A stretch of DNA of 64,000 nt from Phycomyces blakesleeanus NRRL 1555(-) (GCF_001638985.1 NW_017265152.1:686849-750848), one strand, 5' to 3'; positions 34,880 through 47,768 are shown, counted from the stretch's first letter. Numbers and translations: made by a program. The notes: generated by a model not told the origin, from the sequence alone.

Positions 34880-34895
34880 CATTAGCCGGCTAATG
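34880..34895. repeat. Perfect 16-bp palindrome CATTAGCCGGCTAATG
   Basis: Self-complementary without spacer, next to a (CTT)n tract. A half-copy, ATTAGCCGGC, occurs near 43059. It could be a binding site or cruciform; no known site is assigned. Confidence 0.85.
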
Positions 34896-35908
34896 TTCAT
34901 AGTAGAATTAAGAATTTCAGTGTGACATATACTTCAGCAGCTGGTCAAGAATAATGCTATTATTAAACTTCGTAAATGCATTTGGTCTTAAAGTATGACA
35001 CGCTTAAAATGCATGCTCTTTTTTCTTTCAATATTATATTTGTATTAATTTACATTTTGGTAATTGAAGTCTGTGCTCTTAGATTTGATTATATAGATGT
35101 GTGTGTGTATCCACACCCAACTCTTTAGCTGCTATAATAAATAGATATTCGATTAAACATTTGAACATTAGAGTAATATAGTTATATAGTCTTACTCGAG
35201 TATAAAAACATGTCATAAAGTATATTATACACTCATTTGGAATAGATACCCCACTGTTTAATATATAAAAAATATATCTTATTGGATATGTGTGTATTGA
35301 CATGATAATTAAAGCCAAATAGGTACACTTGTTCAACATGTTATATTTGTAATTAGAAAAAGGAAGGTGTTCATGATGGAATATAAAATATCTTATAAAC
35401 ATCATTCGACTTTAATATACCTTTCTCTCTTTAGCTATCTTTTCATTTATAATTATTATTATTTTAGGCCTTTGCCTACCTATTTCATGGTAAGGATATA
35501 TAGGTATTCTGTCATTGTAAAATAATGAATGGACCATGGAAGCTCCGAGTGTATGTTTTTATTGGTTTGTTTGTATCAAGACTTAGGGAGACTCTGGACA
35601 ATATTCAAGTAAAGACCAGAAATTCATTAAATATCACAACTATCTTTATTCCATACAGCAAATGAAACACTTCTTGAAAGTCACGGCTGTAGTAGAATCA
35701 GTTTTCATCTGGCATAATTCAAGCACCCAACAAAATAGAATAAAATGTAAAAATACAATAAAGAGCATTTCTTCTTATTTTATTCCGTCTTGTTCTTCGC
35801 TCAGCCAAAGCTCAGCTCAGCTCTCTTTCTTCTTTTCTATTCTTTCTCTTTCACTTTCTCTATTTTTTTTATAGTAAACAGTGCTTGTAGACGACTATCC
35901 CATTGTAA

Positions 35909-35911
35909 CAC

Positions 35912-35945
<34 letters not shown>
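35909..35945. repeat. (CT)n microsatellite
   Basis: About 18 CT units upstream of the Pbp1-like gene. It lies in a CT-rich, probably promoter-proximal stretch. Confidence 0.9.
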
Positions 35946-35950
<5 letters not shown>

Positions 35951-36013
35951 TACTCCCCCCTTTTTTTAAATACACATATTTATATATATTAATATATTAA
36001 TATATATATATAT

Positions 36014-36027
36014 AAATAATAGTAATA

Positions 36028-36062
<35 letters not shown>
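36014..36062. repeat. (AAT)n microsatellite
   Basis: A run of TAATAATAA triplets, partly interrupted by G, follows TATATA repeats in the same promoter region. Confidence 0.9.
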
Positions 36063-36064
<2 letters not shown>

Positions 36065-36180
36065 ATATATAAATATATATATAAATATTATTCTTGGCTG
36101 ACATCACCATCAAACCGTCATCGATCCCCCTTCATCTCATTCTCTATTAAAATAGACCTACTTATCCACGCCATCTAATC

Positions 36181-39100
36181 ATGGCATTTGCAAACACAAA
36201 GCAAGGGAAGAAACAAGACCCAAACCATCACAAACCATCACAAAAGTAATTATCAATTCATCATCACATCATCAAACTAACATCTTGCGCTCTAGTCGTG
36301 GAAGCCATAAAAAATGGGGAGGAAATCAGAATAACGGACGCAATGGCTCTTACGCGTTCACAAACAACAATACTAATAGCAATGGTCCTGTGGAATCTAA
36401 CTTTAAACAACCCGAGCCTTATGTCGAAAGTCCAGACATTGCAAAACTCATGCACGAACGAATGCTATTTCTCCTGGTCCATCTGACAGTAAGCCAACCA
36501 ACATATACATTTCTTTTTAGTTGTACACACACGCATACATTTTATATATATATACAAAAATCTAAGAATATTCTTTAATAATACTAATAATAATGCTAAA
36601 AATCGATTAAAATAAAAATATCTATTATTTTGGAATGCTATTTCTTTTATTTTCTTCTCTTCTTCTTGTTCTATGTGTAGGGTAGTGTTGTCCATGTCAC
36701 AGTTCGAGATGGTACAAAATTTGAAGGAGTCTTTCACGGTGCTTCTTCGGAGGGTGATCTTGGTGTGTCACTCAAAATGGCTCGGAAGATCTACGATCCT
36801 GCCGCCCCTCCGAGCGAAAACGGAAAGTCTAATCCAGTCAAAAAGACTTTGTTGATTGTTGCAAAAGATCTGGTAGAAATCAGTGCACCAGATGTAGATC
36901 TCACTGTAGGAGAAGGACCTGTCCAAGATCGTGATTGTAAGTTTTAATTATTGAAAATATATATAATATAGTTTGCATTTTGTATTTATTTATTTATTTA
37001 TTTATTTATTTGTTAATGAATTAATTAATTAATATCAATGTCTTTATTTTGTAGCATTCAAAACAGATACAGATATTAGCAGTAAAATGGAATTTAAAGA
37101 ACGCGAATTACATCGATGGAATCCTGAAGTACAAGGCAGTGCTTTGGAGTCGCTTGAAGATATGGATGCCTCTGCAAATAATGCCGGGTCGTGGGATCAA
37201 TTTGCGGCAAACGAGAAACTGTTTGGTCTCAAGACTGACTTTGATGAGGAAATATATACAACAAGGCTCGATCGATCAGCACCCGGGTACAAGGATCGAG
37301 AGAAAAAGGCAATTGAAATGGCTAATGAAATTCAAAAGGTAAAACCAAAAACCAAAAACCAAACAAAAAACCGACAGAATTACTCATGAAATTACATAAA
37401 ACTCCGAGAAACATGAAATTGTTATCACTTGTGCATTAACGTGTCTAAATTTTGTGTAAATATCATCTAGTCTACAACAACAAATGTACATTTGATGGAA
37501 GAACGTGGAATGGAAGTAGAAGATAATGGAATGGACGAGGAAGACAGATATGGTGCAGTCGTACGTGAGGTAAACCCGAACAAGTATATGCCACCGGCTT
37601 TACGCAAGCTGCAACAACAACAACAACAACAACAACAACAACCAGCTGTAAAGAAAGAACCCTTGCAAGAAAAGCCTGTTTCAAATCTTCCACCAAACAG
37701 TCCGCTCCACAAACTCACCACTGGAACACCCTCAAAAGCCGTCGCTCCAACCGGAGCTCCTCTTTCTTCTTCTCATCCCAACATGCGACAAGAATCCAGT
37801 GCAGCACTCAGCAAAATTGGAGGCAGTGTAAAGGTAGATGATTATAGAACGATATAGGAATAAGGGAAACCTTAAAACTAAACTTCTGTGGTCGAATAGA
37901 AGCTTGGTGACTCTCCCTCAAGCAACAAACACATCGAAGCAGAGATCGCGACTACATTTCGCCAGTTTGCCTTGGTTGAAAAGGACAAGCTCCATGCAAA
38001 GAAGCAGGCGCTGCAGAAAAAAGAAAAGGACGGGCGCCTGGCTGATCTGAGGAATTTCCACAAAACCTTCAAGCTTAATGTACCCGTTCCTCCTGATCTT
38101 GTGCCTCTTTTGTCAAAAGGAAAAAAGAAAACCGGGTCTCCCGAAAGTGACAAGACAGTCAGCCTGCCTTCCCCCGAGGTTCTCAATAAAGAGGCTATTA
38201 CCAAGGAAACAATCAAAGATGTGGCTATTTCGACTGAAGAGAAATACTCGGAGAAGTTTGAAAAAGAATCAGCCTCGACTGCTTCTCCTCCTATGGTAGC
38301 ACCTGTTACTCCTCCTCCTACCGCTGCTGCTACTCCAGTTGCTGTTACCGTTGCTGCTGCTGCTGCCAACCCCGAGGAATCTACAAAGTCTACTGTAGTA
38401 TCTGCAGCACCCAAGGCATCTCTTGTCGGGTCCGGATTCAAGTTTAATGTCAAAGCTTCCGAATTCAAGCCAAACCCTGTGGCACCTGCATTTGTTCCTG
38501 TAAGCAAACAAACAAACCAAAAAAAATATATATGACTATATTGCTATTGTTTGACAAAGGCTAATTTTATTTTTCTGCTTATTTAGGGAGGATCGCGCGT
38601 GGCTTCTAATGAGTCGTCCCCATTCTTTGCAGGCCGTTTGTTGAAGAAAGGGGGCTCTACAGAGCACCTTTCGGTAACAGAAATGTTCTCGGCTCCTTTC
38701 TCACATGGGAAGAATGTGAGCCCCAGTTCTGTGGGTAAGACCAGATAAGATAATGATAATAAATTGAATTAATTCTCAACTGTAAATATATATGAAAATG
38801 TATATCTATAGGACCTATTTGGCCATTCGGAAACAAGCCATATAGACACCAGTTTACTCAGTTTATTCACTATGATGAAGACGTTTACACCGGTTATCCT
38901 CCTCCCAATTATCCTTATGGATATCCTCAGTATCGCTATCCTCAGGTAAACTAGAATACACAGAGACAAAGTCATTCACAAAGAAACCAAATAATAACTT
39001 TTACTGTAGCAATATATGCCTGGTATGGCTCCAATTGCTGTTCAGCAACCTCCAGGAGCTCCTTACATGAGTTCACAGTTTGTTCCCAGTGGACCCATTA

Positions 39101-39763
39101 ATGGTGCACCGATGCAACATGGTGGATCGCCTATGCAGCATGGCGGGGCCCCTCCGAATGTTACATATAGCCCACAAATGCCCAGTGGATCACCCCGTAA
39201 GTAGACTACATTACATTACAGTACATAAATGAATTAATAGACAAACAAATAAATATAACCCAATATCTAACCAATTAACTACTCGTTTCTTAAGACGGAT
39301 CTCCTTTCCCTCAAGGTTATCCTTCTCCACAAAGGTCACCAATGATTCCGCAAGGGATCCCACCACATCAAGTGTACCAATATCAAGGAAACCCACCCCA
39401 TGGTAAGATTTCTTTAATGTGTAAAATCAGATTTGACATTGCTAATTTTTTTTACGTTCTTTTTTATTGAAGGTGCTCCTATGATGATGCGTTACCCTCC
39501 TGACATGATGCCTCCTAATGGTTCAGGACCTTCTGTAATGATGCAACGGCCTATGATGGTAGAATCTAATATGATGCACTGCCCACCACAAGAACATACT
39601 TCTCGTAAGTTGTGGGTCACCCACAAAATACACAGAAATCAGTAAATATATAAATATACATATACATATACATATACACATATACACACAATACATATAA
39701 GAATCCTTGGGATCCTGATACATTCTCTATGTTTACAAAATAGCTGAAATACAGACGGACTAA
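36181..39763 (+). CDS. PBP1: Ataxin-2 / Pbp1 homologue (Lsm-LsmAD-PAM2)
   Basis: About 12 exons, roughly 830 residues. Start ATG at 36181 (MAFANTKQGKKQDPNHH). After a Gly/Asn-rich start, an Lsm-like region reads HVTVRDGTKFEGVFHGAS and LGVSLKMARKI. The LsmAD domain follows (EFKERELHRWNPEVQG, WDQFAANEKLFGLKTDFDEE, YTTRLDRSAPGYKDREKKA). Then come a Q10 run, a charged coiled segment (LVEKDKLHAKKQALQKKEKD) and a PAM2-like motif FNVKASEFKPNP, which binds the MLLE domain of poly(A)-binding protein. The last exons are Pro/Met/Gln-rich with PPDMMPP-type sequence. Pbp1 binds Pab1, regulates poly(A) tail length and forms stress granules and condensates. The last exon gives TSPEIQTD-stop near 39763. Confidence 0.93.
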
Positions 39764-40182
39764 AAACAAAAAGCAAAACAAAAGCAAAACAAAAAAAAAC
39801 CAAAAAAAACCTTACCGACACACCAGTCCCACATTATACAACTTCCATCATTTTACACTAAAATCTTCAAACACGCGCTCCCTCCTTCTACTGTAAATTG
39901 CTTATTCTTCATTTCACTCTTTTACTCTTTCTTCATTATTCTTTTGATATTTGTTTTTTTTTTGTTTGTTTGAAATGTCAATTTGCGTTTGTTTTTTGAT
40001 ACTTTAAAGCTAGCAGTATGTTTCTGTTTCCTTTGTTTTTTTTGTAACAAGGAAGAGAACAAAGTAAAGAAATAAAAACACACATATATACATATATATA
40101 AATAAATAAAAGAAGAAGAAGAAGAAGAATGGAAAGACTACCGAGTACAAGTGCTGTAATTTGAATTTGAATTTTATATTTA
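39764..40182. other. 3' flanks of convergent Pbp1 and ASNSD1 genes
   Basis: AT-rich 420 bp with CAAAAC repeats, a T-rich TTTGTTT stretch (39950-39970) and AAGAAG repeats near 40111. It presumably holds both 3' UTRs. No further gene seen. Confidence 0.5.
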
Positions 40183-41163
40183 TCAAGAGAGTTTGTGCTG
40201 TCCTTTTTCTGACCTAGAGCTATCTGTCATCTTGGCAGTCTTGGCCCCAAATTGAATGGCCCTTTTCCAATTCTTACTTGCCTCAGACAACCCCAGTCGA
40301 CGAGCTACGTTACGCAAAAGAAGCTTTTCGCCAATACCTCGCTCATAACGAAGATCCATTTTGATATAAATTGGGCAGCGACACAACCAATTTACAACAT
40401 CTGTACTCAAGAACGGGAAACGGACTTCTTTCCCATGATCTGACATTATACGATCATCTCGACCTAAGTAGTTGTATATCATCATTAACATTATCATTTT
40501 CTGATTAATAGCAATATAATATGTAACTTGCCTAAATTACGGGTAGAAATTCTGTCCACATCCATTTGTGTCTACACAAACACATTTTTTAGCTTGTTTT
40601 ACTTATTGGCATGTTTACCTTTCACAGCCTTTTCTTTCTTCCCTTTGTTCTACGATCAACCATTGCTTGATTACCTCTTCAATAACTTTATCCCAGCCAC
40701 CACGGCGGAATGCATCCTTGTGGCGGGAATACCCACCCAATTGTTCATCTGCTCCTAATCCAGAGAGCAATACTCGAGATCGGCTATGATATGGCTACAT
40801 AATCATTGCATTAGATACGCATGTAATAGAAATCAGTTAGATGACATACCTTTGTATTGCCATTGTCATCAATTGTTCCTTCACCACGAGAGGCAAACCA
40901 GAATGCCATAGCAATACTCTATTTGTCCAAAAGATAGATATATAAATACGATGAAAATTGCCAAGCGCTTTTGGTTTGACTGTCTAAGTATGGTCTAATT
41001 GAGATAATAATATTCACCAGGTCCATCACTGTATCTAATGGATACATTAATTCAATAATCCTCTGTTTGTGAGACATGGCTTCTGGGTAAGGAACATTGA
41101 TTTCCACAAAATTCCATATTCTTTCTGGTGCAATCTTTCTATTCGATTAACCGACAACAATTC

Positions 41164-41194
<31 letters not shown>

Positions 41195-42848
41195 AATTTA
41201 TTCTAATTACCTTAGTTCAGCTACACCTGCTCTGCCAGTGACTCGGTCGGGTGTATCGTAGATGTTGATTGTTTGAATGACGGGTTGTTGGTCCAAGGCA
41301 GTGGAGCTTTCTTCGGTAACCTCGACATCATTGTGCTTCTTTTTGTTCTTTGACTTTTTTGGTTTTTGAAGAGCCTGCTCACGACGAGGGTTCTCAAACG
41401 CGACATTAAGAAGATCAATAGGCTCACAATGAGGCAAGTGTTGATGAGCTAATGCAGCAAGAGTTATGCAATCCAAGCCCCCAGAAAACAATATGGCCAC
41501 TCTGGCACATGCTTCGATAGGACTAATAGTTTCAAAATATATGAATTAGATCAAACCACATTATCAATACTATCTGAGACACCAAATGAGAGAAAGGGGG
41601 GCGTTTATATTATTCTACACACCCAAGAGATGGAACATCAGCTACACGTCTTCGGACAGACTCGCTCAGAACAAGAGTAAATTCTTCTATAGCGGTTTCC
41701 ATCTCACCATCTACGACAGGCTCTCCTTCTCTGGTATCAACGGAAAGGTCTTTAGGCACATATCGATTGATTAAAGGAAAAGGCTTTTTTTTACAAGACA
41801 AAGAAAAAAGAAATTGATTAGTCTACATTTTGTCTTATAGTAATAAAGAAAAAAGAACAAGAATGCTATTAATCTTACCAATGGCAATGTATTTGGTCCA
41901 GAATTTTCTTGCTGAACCCAGGAAAAGTGACGGATTGGATGTCCAAATACAGATTCGTCTGTTGTTTCTGTCTCGATATCTTCCATTTGAATACAGTATA
42001 AACCGTCTGCAGGAACCTCCTCCCACACAACATTATCTGATCCTGAATCTGAAGAAGCAGAAGAAGGTCCTACAGAGCTCAACATAAAGCTTTTGTTTGT
42101 GAGACTCTTGGAACGTGCCCACAATAACGACCGACGTCCAAGACAATCACGTCCAAACCATAGTCTATTGGTGTGCGCCTACAATACATATATATATATA
42201 TTAGTATTCATACAATTTAATAATATAGATAAAATAAAACAAAATAAAAGTAGTATTCTTCTATTCATTACCTGCCAAAAAACAAATGCAAATGGGCCTT
42301 CGATCTGTGTCAGGATATCCAAAACTGCCTTTTCTGATGTATCTGTGGGACTGATTCCAGCCAATCGACGCACTAATACCTCTGTATCATTTTCTCCCAA
42401 AGTGATCTAATATTAATATTTATAAGATACTCTTAATTAAACCAAACATAACCCCAAGATATCTTGATTACATCTCTTTTTTATATATATTTTTTTTATA
42501 TTTGTGTATTTGTACTTTACTTCAAGTCCACCAAATATTTCGCCATTCCAACTCAATACGTCGCCAGTGGCAGGTGTCATTGGCTGAGGGACGACATGAT
42601 CACCACGAAGATGCAAGACTGATGAGAAGAATCTTAAATATAGTTGTGCTTGTTGATCTTGAATTGTAATGACGTGAGTTTGCTGAGCATCGGGTCCTAT
42701 TTCACATTAACGGATCAGCTATGATCATACAAGATCGCCATCAATGTAAGTAAACCCTGCCTCGCTTTGTGTTGAGTGCCTCGAGAGAATTCCACAAGGG
42801 CGAATTCTCGGGCCGAGTGTCAGAAATAGAGAATAATATACCACACAT
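40183..42848 (-). CDS. Asparagine synthetase domain-containing protein (ASNSD1-like)
   Basis: About 10 exons with start ATG at 42846-42848. The N-terminus [10 protein letters not shown] supplies the Cys2 nucleophile of a class II glutaminase domain, then [23 protein letters not shown] and [14 protein letters not shown]. The second half is an asparagine-synthase (ATP-PPase) domain: [58 protein letters not shown] and [30 protein letters not shown]. The PP-loop reads SGGLDC instead of SGGxDS. A Lys-rich insertion ([11 protein letters not shown]) follows. ASNSD1 is a conserved but little understood relative of asparagine synthetase; whether it makes Asn is not established. The C-terminus ends in GQHKLS-stop. 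Confidence 0.9.
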
Positions 42849-43456
42849 AGATTGATATACGTATGTATATGTGAGTGTAATAATTTTTTTTAATATATAT
42901 ATATGTATGTATGTATGTATTTATTGCTGATCTTCAAAGGGTTTCCGCCCTTCTATCGATTGTTGGTGACTTTTCTTTTTAGAGGTTAATATCGTATACT
43001 TTAGATTTAGAGTTTTTGGAAGGATGGTCAGAGTATTTGTATTGTGTATCGGCACCTAATTAGCCGGCAAACTTAAGCTAGTAGATCAGATCAACCGTTT
43101 GATCCGAACAATACGGCTTTCACAAAGTACAAAAAAATGACTTGTGCGTATAGGGATGTAAGGGAATCTTTTTTTCTTAAAAAATAAGAATTGTCGCTTG
43201 ATGAATATGTCCAAAAAAATACAAATTGCTTGCAGATCAGGAGTAGACAACGATAGCCAAATGTGTAGCACTTGTAGAAATAGGTCCATTGATCCAAAAG
43301 TAATATACCTTTTATTTGCCTGTTTGCGATTAACGTGCAATTGCACTACCTGAGATCCTGTTATTAATTTATTTTTTCTTACGTTTTATAATCACAATAA
43401 AACGCCCTTATTATTTCTATTATCTTTTGTTATGCCCACTTCAACCCCCTCTTTTG
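42849..43456. other. Intergenic between ASNSD1 and the LINE insertion
   Basis: ASNSD1 promoter side with (TA)n and (TATG)n at 42893-42922. An ATTAGCCGGC half-palindrome lies near 43059. No gene. Confidence 0.5.
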
Positions 43457-43471
43457 TACCTCCCTTTAGGC
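43457..43471 (+). repeat. 5' target-site duplication of LINE copy 2
   Basis: TACCTCCCTTTAGGC, identical to 47769-47783, lies directly before the first base of the element. Confidence 0.93.
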
Positions 43472-43813
43472 ATGGCTCTTCCCGCTAAAGTACCGGACCC
43501 ACCTATTGGGTCCACCACAACACTAGGTCAAGCCAATATAACCACTCCACAACCCTCTACTACTACCTCTACCACAACCAACACTAGGTCATATCTCGAT
43601 GTCGCCACAGCCACTCCCGCCCCCGGTCAAGTACCAGTCGTTCTTTTCTCTAACTTGCCGACATCTACGGATCGCGTCTGGCGCGAAAGTACATCTCGTC
43701 ATTCGGTATTCTTCACCCCACCAACTGATTCCACCCTTACCTACGGCGACGACGACCAAGACTCCCAGAATATCCTAACTGATGATGAGATGGCAGACGG
43801 CGATCATTCTTAA
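43472..43813 (+). CDS. LINE ORF1 (short, Thr/Pro-rich)
   Basis: Starts with the ATG that is the first base after the duplication (MALPAKVPDPPIGSTTT) and runs 113 codons to a TAA. Composition is Thr/Ser/Pro-rich, then acidic (DDDQDSQNILTDDEMADGD). I see no CCHC or RRM motif as in typical L1/Tx1 ORF1 proteins. Either the element is 5'-truncated or internally deleted here, or the family has a minimal ORF1. ORF2 follows in the +1 frame, overlapping by 32 nt if its first ATG (43782) is used, or 4 nt after the stop if it starts at 43818. Confidence 0.6.
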   Translation: MALPAKVPDPPIGSTTTLGQANITTPQPSTTTSTTTNTRSYLDVATATPAPGQVPVVLFSNLPTSTDRVWRESTSRHSVFFTPPTDSTLTYGDDDQDSQNILTDDEMADGDHS

Positions 43814-46800
43814 ATTTATGATTAATATAGCCTCCATGAACTGCCGCGGACTTGTCAAGTCCGGAAACACCAATAATCGCTCTCTCTTTATTAGATATCT
43901 TCGCTCCCTCTCTCTAGACATACTTGCCCTTCAAGAAACTCACGCCAACACAGACGCTCTTCAACAGACGTTTCATCTTCAATTTCAAGCATCCGACTCA
44001 CTATGGTCTCCTCACTGTGGTTTGGTTTCCCTCTCTCCCCTCATTTCTTTTACTGATCCTCTTTTTTCTCTCTGTGGTCGTTGCATTACTGCCACCGTTG
44101 TTCACTCTTCCAATTTGTTTGCCCCATTTCGTATTTGCGTTTTATATGTCCCTGCTTCATATCGTCCTCGATATGATTTTCTCACCTCTCTCCTATCCTC
44201 CCCACATCTTCTCCCTTCCCTTCCTTCTCGCTTTCTTATGCTAGGAGATTTTAATTATTCCTCATATGCAAATGCCTCTCGTGCTGGCCTCGCGCCACGT
44301 CTATGGCTGCATTTTGTCGCTAACCACTTTGTAGACTGTGTCACTTTGTCTGACGCTCAACCTATGCCTACCTTTCATCGCGACCTTTCCTCTTCGACTA
44401 TCGACTACATATATGCCTCCAAGGATATAGCGTCTTGTCACTCTTCGTCCACCGTCACATTTGTTCAGCCCCTGTGGACCGATCATTGCCTTGTACGTAC
44501 CTATCTTAGTTTTCCTATGCTGTCTCACATTGGTCGAGGTTTGTGGCGTGCGAACCCTCGTTTGGTGAACATCCCTTCCTTCCGCTCCTCCCTGTCCGAC
44601 TGTCTTTCATCCTTCATACCACTACTCTCGCCTTCAATTTCCCCCCAATCACAGTGGGATCTGATCAAAGTCGAAGTGGCTCGTTTCACACGTTCATATT
44701 CACGCACAACCCGCCCATCACTTGCCACTTTGGAGGTAAAGCTTCATAGTAAACGTGACCATTTGATACATAGATTTAGCCATCAGCCTGCTCAGAACTT
44801 CCAGCTGCCCATCGTCGAGCGTCAACTTCAGCAAGTTCAACAGGAACGCACCGAGATACTAGCACTCCGCGCCGGAAAACACTGGAGAGAACAAGGCGAA
44901 ACTTCCGCTGGGTTTTTGAAATGCACAGTTGCTTTTCGCCAAGCTCGAACCACAATAACCAGCCTCCGCCACCCCTTCACCGACACCTTATGCACTGATC
45001 CCGATGATCTTACGGAAGCTGCTGCTGCATTTTATGAAGATCTTTACACACCCGACCCTCCTGCTCAGACAGCTATCGACGACCTCCTCCTTCACTTGCC
45101 ACCAGACCTCTTTCTTTCCGAAACTACCTCCACGACCCTCCTTAAACCCTTCACCTTGGATGACATCCGAGACGGCGCCACTCTCACTCCTAATGCCAGT
45201 AGCCCTGGGCCGGATGGCCTGCCTTATGAGATTCTGCGATTAATTATGGATCATCCGATGTGTGCTGTCTTACTTGTTCGAATATTTAACGATGGGCTTG
45301 CCCTCGGTGTGTTCCCTTCGTCCTGGCAATCAACCTGCGTCTCTCTTCTTCCCAAGAAAGGTGACCTCACCTCCCTCCGCAACTGTCGCCCGATCGCTCT
45401 CATCAATACCGATGCCAAAGTGTTCACTCGCCTCATCAATCGTCGCATGGTGCCTGCTGCTTCCTCCCTTGTTACGCCCTTCCAGACCGGGTTTGTCCAA
45501 GGACGCTTCATTGCTGACAACGGCATGCTGACCAAGTTGGTTATGGCACAGGCTAGACAGGACGGTTCATCTGGTATAGGCCTTCTTTTGGATCAGGAGA
45601 AAGCTTACGACAGAGTCCATCCCGACTACCTTTGCCAGGCCTTGCAGCATTTCAACTTTCCCCCTTCCCTCGTTACCTGTATATCTCAACTTTTCTTCTC
45701 TACACAGATTCGAATCAATGTCAATGGACACCTATCCCGATCATTCCTTCAGGCTCGTGGACTCCGGCAGGGTGATCCTCTTTCTCCTGTACTCTTTAAC
45801 CTTGCATTCGAACCTTTGTTGCGTCGTGTGATTCATGATCCTTCCTTTTCCGGATTTTCTCCATCACCACGCACTGCTATTCCACCACCTCCGTCCATCA
45901 AGCTCTTGGCCTATGCCGACGATCTGCTAGTCTTTCTGCCTGATGCCGCCCACTTGTCCCGTCTTCATCATCATCTTCTCACATACTCTCATGCCTCCAA
46001 TGCTCGCATCAATCTCCATAAAACTGAAGCTTTCTCCCTGTCCAGTCTTCCACTGCCAGAATGGCGCCCCGTCCTACAACAATTCGACATCACCGCCTGG
46101 TCTGACAGATCTTCCTCCACTCCCCTGCGATATCTCGGCTTTCCTCTTATTCAATCCTTACCTCAGCGCAATTCTTTCTGTGACAACATTCTTTCCAAGA
46201 TTGAATCTACCTGTAATATCCACCACTCTCGCTCTCTCTCTATTCGTGGCCGTGCCACAGTGCTCAACTCTCTCATCCTCTCTAAGCTCTGGCACGTCCT
46301 CAGAGTTGTCACTGTACCTCTATCCTTTTTCCGTCGACTTCGCTCGATCATGAGTAAGTTTATACAATACCGCTCCTTTCCTCCCATTTCTCTCGGCACT
46401 TTCTGCCAGCCTATTCGGCTCGGCGGTCTAGGGGTCCTTGATCCTTAGGTTCAACAAGCTGCTCTTCAGTTGCGCTGGCTCCGGCCTCTCGTCCGCTCTC
46501 CGCTGTCCCCCTCTGGCCTGGTCCCGCCTTGGTTCTCTTACGTCCTCCGCCTCGACTCCTCATCTGCTGATCCACTCGTTCCTTTGATATTTCCATCTCT
46601 CCGATCCTCTCATCAGCGTGATTTCGACTCTCCTCTGGCCACCCTACTTGCTGCCATTGATCTTCTCCCTCACAACTTCTCTGACGTGGTAGTCAACCTC
46701 CCCACCTGTCTCTCTCTGCCTCTCTCCTATCTCACTACCGCACAACCAGACCACCCTCCCTTTCCATCTGCATGGCGCGATCTCCGGGTTTCCGACGCCT

Positions 46801-47609
46801 ATGAAGTAGATCCTAGTTTCGGCGTGCTTGCCCAACGCCCCCTCCACCGCATACTCCGTCGTCCTATTGTCCTTCACCGGTTCTTCGAACGTCTCTACAC
46901 TCGCTCTCTTGTCTTGCACCCTGTCCTGTATCGTGCCACCATTCCCCCCGCGATCTGTGCCATACAGTTTCCTTCGCTAGATATGCCTTCCGGTACAGCT
47001 GTCTATGTGCGTCCTTTCTTGACGGCTCTTGTCCCCGGCATCCCTTGGCATCGTTTGTCTACCCAGTCTTTCCGCCTACTCTGCAATTTCCACTCCAAAT
47101 CCGCACGCCCCATAAGCCCCACACTCGTCCCTCGCCAGCTTCGTCGGTTTTGGTCCTTCCCCCTGCCGCATGGGGCCCGCAACGTTTGGTTTCGTGCCCT
47201 GCACAAGAACATTCCTTGCCGTTCTCGCCTCAATTCTAGGACCCCTACCGCTTTCCCAGACCCATCCTGTGCCCTCTGCTCTCACCCTCTGGACAATCAA
47301 ACTCATTTTTTGTTCCAGTGTCCGGTCAAACTGTCCGTATGGTCGTCAATCTGGACGTTGTACTTCGCCCAGACCGCGACACCCACTGTCTTGCTTTCTG
47401 GTTTGCAATCCTTCACATTCCCTCCTTGCACCGATTCTTCTCTTTCTGCTGCCTCAATTTTTGGCTGCACGCTGCTGGCTATATGGCGCCATCATTGGCT
47501 GTTCATATTTGATCACGTTCCTTTTGTCTCCTCCGCTGCCTTTTCCACTGCTTCCTCTCTTCTCGACCGCCTCAAGAGCGAACTTGCTCTCGACTTTCCC
47601 CACCTTTAG
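43782..47609 (+). pseudogene. LINE ORF2 with one nonsense stop (endonuclease-RT-CCHC)
   Basis: An APE-type endonuclease comes first: SMNCRGL, LALQETH, MLGDFNYSS, STIDYIYAS and LWTDHCLV carry its Mg and catalytic residues. The reverse transcriptase follows: LLPKKGDLTSLRNCRPIALI, QTGFVQGRFIADN, LLDQEKAYDRV (motif A Asp), GLRQGDPLSPVLFN (motif B) and LLAYADDLLVF (motif C). The C-terminal zinc motif is CALCSHPLDNQTHFLFQCP. At 46446-46448 a TAG interrupts the frame, where copy 1 reads Ser; the following codons resume the same frame to a TAG-type end at 47609. The single stop leaves RT catalytic motifs upstream intact. The family nicks DNA and primes reverse transcription at the target. No RNase H domain is visible. 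Confidence 0.92.
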
Positions 47610-47768
47610 CTTCCTTCCATACCTCCACAATATATATAACCACAAACATATAAATAGAAAAACATTGTAAAAATATAAAAGCCAAAAACAAGTCGTGATT
47701 TTCCTCTTTTGCCTTGCAGCATAGAGGCTCACTAATAAACTAGAGCCTTCGGCTCCCTACAAAAAAAA

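Larger units (their letters stand above)
33329..36180. other. 2.9-kb intergenic region, relics and microsatellites
   Basis: No confident gene. It holds long T tracts at 33505-33540, a few short coding-like patches (33880-34140), a 16-bp palindrome at 34880-34895, (CTT)n near 34862-34880, (CT)n at about 35909-35945, (TA)n and (AAT)n near 36000-36062. The last 300 bp, with CT-rich stretches, is likely the Pbp1 promoter and leader. Confidence 0.5.
43472..47768 (+). mobile_element. L1/Tx1-type LINE, copy 2, with perfect TSD
   Basis: A 4297-bp insertion bounded by the 15-bp duplication TACCTCCCTTTAGGC. Without the insert the flanks join as CTTTTG-TACCTCCCTTTAGGC-TCTTGTACTCCC. It contains ORF1 (43472-43813) and ORF2 (from 43782 or 43818), which encodes an endonuclease, RT and CCHC motif. 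The 3' end is a hairpin (GAGCC, TTC, GGCTC at 43-55 of 47700) then CCTAC and eight A. The A tail is immediately followed by the second duplication. The exact TSD implies a fairly recent insertion. It lies between ASNSD1 and the chitin synthase. Confidence 0.95.

Noticed and set aside
35079..35405. 108-codon minus-strand frame
   Set aside because: AT-rich chance frame, Ile/Tyr/Phe-rich, no gene context.
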